10,122 nucleotides of DNA. Source: Oscillospiraceae bacterium (GTDB lineage: Bacteria > Bacillota > Clostridia > Oscillospirales > Oscillospiraceae). This document shows positions 7,785 to 10,122 of this stretch, in pieces (the first letter of the stretch is position 1; each line of letters starts with the position of its first letter). Location of the stretch: the NCBI GenBank assembly GCA_017458885.1, contig JAFSZQ010000034.1:1-10122 (forward strand). Direction: 5' to 3'. The notes under the pieces were generated by a model that did no database searches, was not told the DNA's origin, and was given only the letters and a program-made list of their open reading frames with translations. The translations under genes were made by a program, and so were the position numbers.

Positions 7785-7817
7785 TTTACTTTCCGGCTTT
7801 GTTCTGTTACACTGTAA
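7785..7817 (+). promoter_or_regulatory. Candidate promoter and operator of the yerC operon
   Basis: TTTACT (7785-7790) and TACACT (7808-7813) are spaced 17 bp apart, each matching 4 of 6 consensus bases, so transcription would start near 7820. The -10 is embedded in a perfect palindrome, TTACA-C-TGTAA (7807-7817), and a second inverted pair, CTTTAC (7784-7789) with GTAAAG (7814-7819), brackets the promoter. This arrangement would suit autoregulation by the TrpR-like product, which is inference. Confidence 0.4.
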
Positions 7818-7844
7818 AGCGAGATCAGAAAGGGAGGGGCCGCT

Positions 7845-8153
7845 ATGGCAGCACTGGGAAAACGTGTCGCCAAGAAGGCGAAAAACGAGGATTTCTACAA
7901 AGCGATCCTGCTGCTGCGGACGGAGAAGGAATGTTACAGCTTCTTCCGCGACGTCTGCACGCTCAACGAGCTGCGCGCGATGGAGCAGCGGTTCGAGGTC
8001 GCGCGGTTGCTGACGAAAGGCATGGTCTACAACGACATTCTGGAGCGCACCGGCGCGTCGAGCGCGACGATCTCCCGCGTCTCGCGCTCGCTGAACGACT
8101 CCGACGGCGGCTACGAGTGCGTGTTCGGGCGCATGGACGATGGCAAGCTATGA
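7845..8153 (+). CDS. YerC/YecD family TrpR-like DNA-binding regulator
   Basis: A 102-residue all-helical protein of the Trp-repressor superfamily. The diagnostic stretch 'ECYSFFRDVCTLNELRAMEQRFEVARLL' (about 29-56) is followed by a helix-turn-helix at 61-83 with recognition-helix residues 'GASSATISRVSRSLN', very like Bacillus YerC. Family members are thought to be cytoplasmic transcription regulators; tryptophan binding has not been established for this branch. The start is supported by GGAGG at 7833-7837, 7 nt before the ATG. The extended basic N-terminus ('GKRVAKKAK') is slightly unusual. It is the first gene of a forward operon and its end overlaps the next gene by 14 nt. Confidence 0.9.
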   Translation: MAALGKRVAKKAKNEDFYKAILLLRTEKECYSFFRDVCTLNELRAMEQRFEVARLLTKGMVYNDILERTGASSATISRVSRSLNDSDGGYECVFGRMDDGKL

Positions 8154-8883
8154 GTTTCTCGCGGCGTCCTACGACGCGCTGATGCGCGACGCGGACTACG
8201 CCCGCCGCGCGGCGTTCGTCGAGAAGCTGTTTTTGCGCGCGGCGAAGCGCGAGGTGCATACCGTCCTCGACCTCGCCTGCGGCACGGGTACGATGACCTG
8301 CCTGCTGACGGAGCGCGGCTACGAGCTGATCTCCGTGGACGGCTCGGAGGATATGCTCATGCGGGCGCGGGAGAAGGCGGAGGGCGTCCGCGGTATCCCG
8401 CCGCTGTTCCTGCACCAGTCCATGACGCGCCTCGACCTCAACGACACGGTGGACGCCGCGATCTGCTGCCTCGACAGCCTGAACTATCTGACGGAGGCGC
8501 GCGACGTGCGCCGCGCGTTCGAGCGGCTGCGGCTGTTCGTCTCGCCGGGCGGGGCGCTCGTGTTCGACGTCCACGCCCTCGGCAAGCTGGAGGCGATGGA
8601 CGGCGAGACGTATTTCGACGAAGCCGACGGCGTCTGCTGCGTCTGGCAGACGGCGTTCCGGCGGGGGCTGCTCGACTACCGCGTCGAGCTGTTCGCGCGC
8701 CGCGCGGACGGCGCATGGACGCGCAGTACGGAATATCACCGCCAGCGGTACTACGCCGTGGAGGACTTGGCGCAATGGCTCCGTGAGGCGGGCTTTGCCG
8801 ATGTCCGCGCCTGCGGCGACTGCCGGATGCGGCGTCCGACCGCGGCGGACGGAAGAATTTACATCTCTGCAAGAAGAAAGTGA
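8140..8883 (+). CDS. Class I SAM-dependent methyltransferase
   Basis: A 247-residue Rossmann-fold methyltransferase. Motif I 'VLDLACGTG' (42-50) binds SAM, Asp67 at the end of the second strand ('ISVDGS') is placed to hold the ribose, and the 'CCLDSLNYL' block (110-118) and 'FVSPGGALVFDVHAL' strand-turn are typical of the small-molecule methyltransferases common in Clostridia. The N-terminal 'YEFLAASYDALMRDADY' also matches that group. The substrate cannot be deduced; there is no DNA- or RNA-recognition domain. Its ATG lies inside the yerC gene (14-nt overlap), implying translational coupling, and no strong ribosome site is visible. The stop is 8 nt before the hslO start, so the three genes are probably co-transcribed. 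Confidence 0.88.
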   Translation: MASYEFLAASYDALMRDADYARRAAFVEKLFLRAAKREVHTVLDLACGTGTMTCLLTERGYELISVDGSEDMLMRAREKAEGVRGIPPLFLHQSMTRLDLNDTVDAAICCLDSLNYLTEARDVRRAFERLRLFVSPGGALVFDVHALGKLEAMDGETYFDEADGVCCVWQTAFRRGLLDYRVELFARRADGAWTRSTEYHRQRYYAVEDLAQWLREAGFADVRACGDCRMRRPTAADGRIYISARRK

Positions 8884-8891
8884 TTTTCTAT

Positions 8892-9785
8892 ATGAACGAC
8901 TGCATTGTTCGCGCCATCACGGGCGACGGCTCCGTCAAAGCCGCCGCCGTCTACACGCGCGCCCTGACCGAGCGCGCGCGGAACATCCACGGGCTCACGC
9001 CCGTCGCCACGGCGGCGCTGGGGCGCGCGCTCGCGGGCGCGTCCATGATGGGCAACGCCCTCAAGGGCGAAGGCGAGAGCCTCACGCTCCGGATCAAGGG
9101 CGACGGCCCGCTCGGCACGGTGCTCGTCGTCTCGGACGCGGAGGGCAACGTCCGCGGCTGCGTCGGCGACGGCTTGGTGGAGCTGCCCCTGCGCGCGGAC
9201 GGCAAGCTCGACGTCGGCGGCGCGGTGGGGCACAACGGCACGCTGACCGTCATCAAAGACCTCGGGCTCAAGCAGCCCTACGTCGGCACCGTAGACCTGC
9301 TCGGCGGCGAGATCGCGGAGGATATCGCCGCATACTTCGCCGAGTCGGAGCAGATCCCCACCGTCTGCGCGCTCGGCGTGCTGGTCGACCGCGACCGCAG
9401 CGTGCTCGCCGCGGGCGGCTATCTGATCCAGCTCCTGCCGGGCGCGGGCGAGGATACCATCGCCAAGGTCGAGGGCGGCGTCTACGCCGCGCCGAGCGTG
9501 ACGAGCTTTCTGCGCGATGACCCCGACCCCGCGCACCTGCTCAAGACCGTGCTTTCGGACTTCGACGTGGAGCTTTTGGAGACCGCGCCCGTCGAGTACC
9601 GCTGCTACTGCTCGCGCGAGCGCACGGAGCGCGCGCTGCTCTCGCTCGGCTCCGCGGAGCTGGAGGCGATGCTGCGCGAGCAGGGCGGCGCGGAGCTCCG
9701 GTGCCAGTTCTGCGACAGGGTGCATCGCTTCAGCGGCGACGAGCTGCGCGCGCTGATCGCGCGGGGGAAGGCGCGGGGAAAATGA
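8892..9785 (+). CDS. hslO: 33-kDa redox-regulated chaperone Hsp33
   Basis: Hsp33 is a cytoplasmic holdase switched on by oxidative stress: zinc is released when its four cysteines form disulfides, and the protein then binds unfolding clients. The protein is 297 residues, normal for the family. The N-terminal domain shows 'VRAIT', 'ALGRALAGASMMG' and 'GDGPLGTVLVVSDA...GNVRGCV' blocks. The C-terminal zinc site is complete, with Cys238-x-Cys240 and Cys271-x2-Cys274. ATG 8892 is chosen because the family begins just before 'CIVRAITGDG'. A GTG at 8880, overlapping the previous stop, would add four residues but lacks support. The AAGAAAG at 8874-8880 may serve as a weak ribosome site. Confidence 0.96.
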   Translation: MNDCIVRAITGDGSVKAAAVYTRALTERARNIHGLTPVATAALGRALAGASMMGNALKGEGESLTLRIKGDGPLGTVLVVSDAEGNVRGCVGDGLVELPLRADGKLDVGGAVGHNGTLTVIKDLGLKQPYVGTVDLLGGEIAEDIAAYFAESEQIPTVCALGVLVDRDRSVLAAGGYLIQLLPGAGEDTIAKVEGGVYAAPSVTSFLRDDPDPAHLLKTVLSDFDVELLETAPVEYRCYCSRERTERALLSLGSAELEAMLREQGGAELRCQFCDRVHRFSGDELRALIARGKARGK

Positions 9786-9821
9786 GACGGTCAAAAAAAT
9801 CGGCAAACAGGAAAATTTCTG

Positions 9822-9850
9822 TTGACACCGGCGGGCGGGTCTCGTATAAT
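9822..9850 (+). promoter_or_regulatory. Consensus sigma-A promoter of the tRNA cluster
   Basis: Perfect TTGACA (9822-9827) and perfect TATAAT (9845-9850) are separated by the ideal 17 bp. Transcription would start near 9857, about 26 nt before the first tRNA. Such full-consensus promoters are typical of stable RNA genes. Confidence 0.93.
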
Positions 9851-9882
9851 AGCAGTTGCCGTTCGCGGGTGCGGACGGACGC

Positions 9883-9959
9883 GGGAGCATAGCTCAGCTG
9901 GTTAGAGCACCTGCCTTACAAGCAGGGGGTCACTGGTTCGAGTCCAGTTGTTCCCACCA
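9883..9959 (+). tRNA. tRNA-Val (anticodon UAC)
   Basis: 77 nt including encoded CCA. The acceptor arm GGGAGCA pairs with TGTTCCC. The D-arm has 'AGCTCAGCTGGTTAGAGC', the anticodon arm is CCTGC-CTTACAA-GCAGG with TAC in the loop, and the T-arm has GGTTCGAGTCC. It is the first gene of the cluster. Confidence 0.96.
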
Positions 9960-9965
9960 GAATAC

Positions 9966-10042
<77 letters not shown>

Positions 10043-10045
10043 TTT

Positions 10046-10121
<76 letters not shown>

Positions 10122-10122
10122 T

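Noticed and set aside
8880..8891. GTG start of hslO overlapping the methyltransferase stop
   Set aside because: It adds four residues not matching the family start. ATG at 8892 gives the standard N-terminus.

Overview
The window looks like chromosomal DNA from a high-GC member of the Clostridia, most likely an Oscillospiraceae- or Christensenellales-like gut anaerobe. This is inferred from gene content: a lipobox-type solute-binding protein, a YerC/TrpR-like regulator, a DUF3298 protein, Hsp33, an MsmX/UgpC-type ATPase with a lysine/glutamate-rich insert, tRNAs with encoded CCA, and strong GC3 bias (which also produces many long spurious antisense ORFs). No phage, insertion sequence, CRISPR or obvious transferred island is visible.

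Layout. Positions 1-306 hold the 3' end of a guanine deaminase-like gene, followed by a terminator. A forward carbohydrate-uptake operon follows: promoter (381-410), substrate-binding lipoprotein (517-1836), two MalF/MalG-type permeases (1906-2805 and 2805-3662) and 4-alpha-glucanotransferase MalQ (3757-5232). Stem-loops sit between the binding protein and the first permease, and between the second permease and malQ. Positions 5233-5534 contain no gene but are rich in structure: a long hairpin overlapping the malQ stop, a second terminator-like hairpin, a 145-nt inverted-repeat element that can fold into a multibranched structure, and a bidirectional terminator shared with the gene converging from the right.

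On the minus strand are an MsmX/UgpC-type sugar-importer ATPase (5535-6716) with its own candidate promoter and a roughly 200-nt leader, and a DUF3298-domain protein (7035-7715). Divergent from the latter is a compact forward operon: TrpR-like regulator YerC (7845-8153), a class I SAM methyltransferase (8140-8883, 14-nt overlap) and the redox chaperone Hsp33/HslO (8892-9785). The window ends with a consensus sigma-A promoter and a tRNA-Val(UAC)/Asp(GUC)/Phe(GAA) cluster.

How it works together. The binding protein captures an oligosaccharide, and the permease pair imports it, probably energised by the ATPase encoded on the opposite strand. MalQ then disproportionates short alpha-1,4-glucans in the cytoplasm, so maltodextrins or a similar alpha-glucooligosaccharide are the likely substrate. 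The other genes are housekeeping. I do not see a clearly new multi-gene system. The most unusual signal is the structured element at 5343-5487 between malQ and the ATPase gene.
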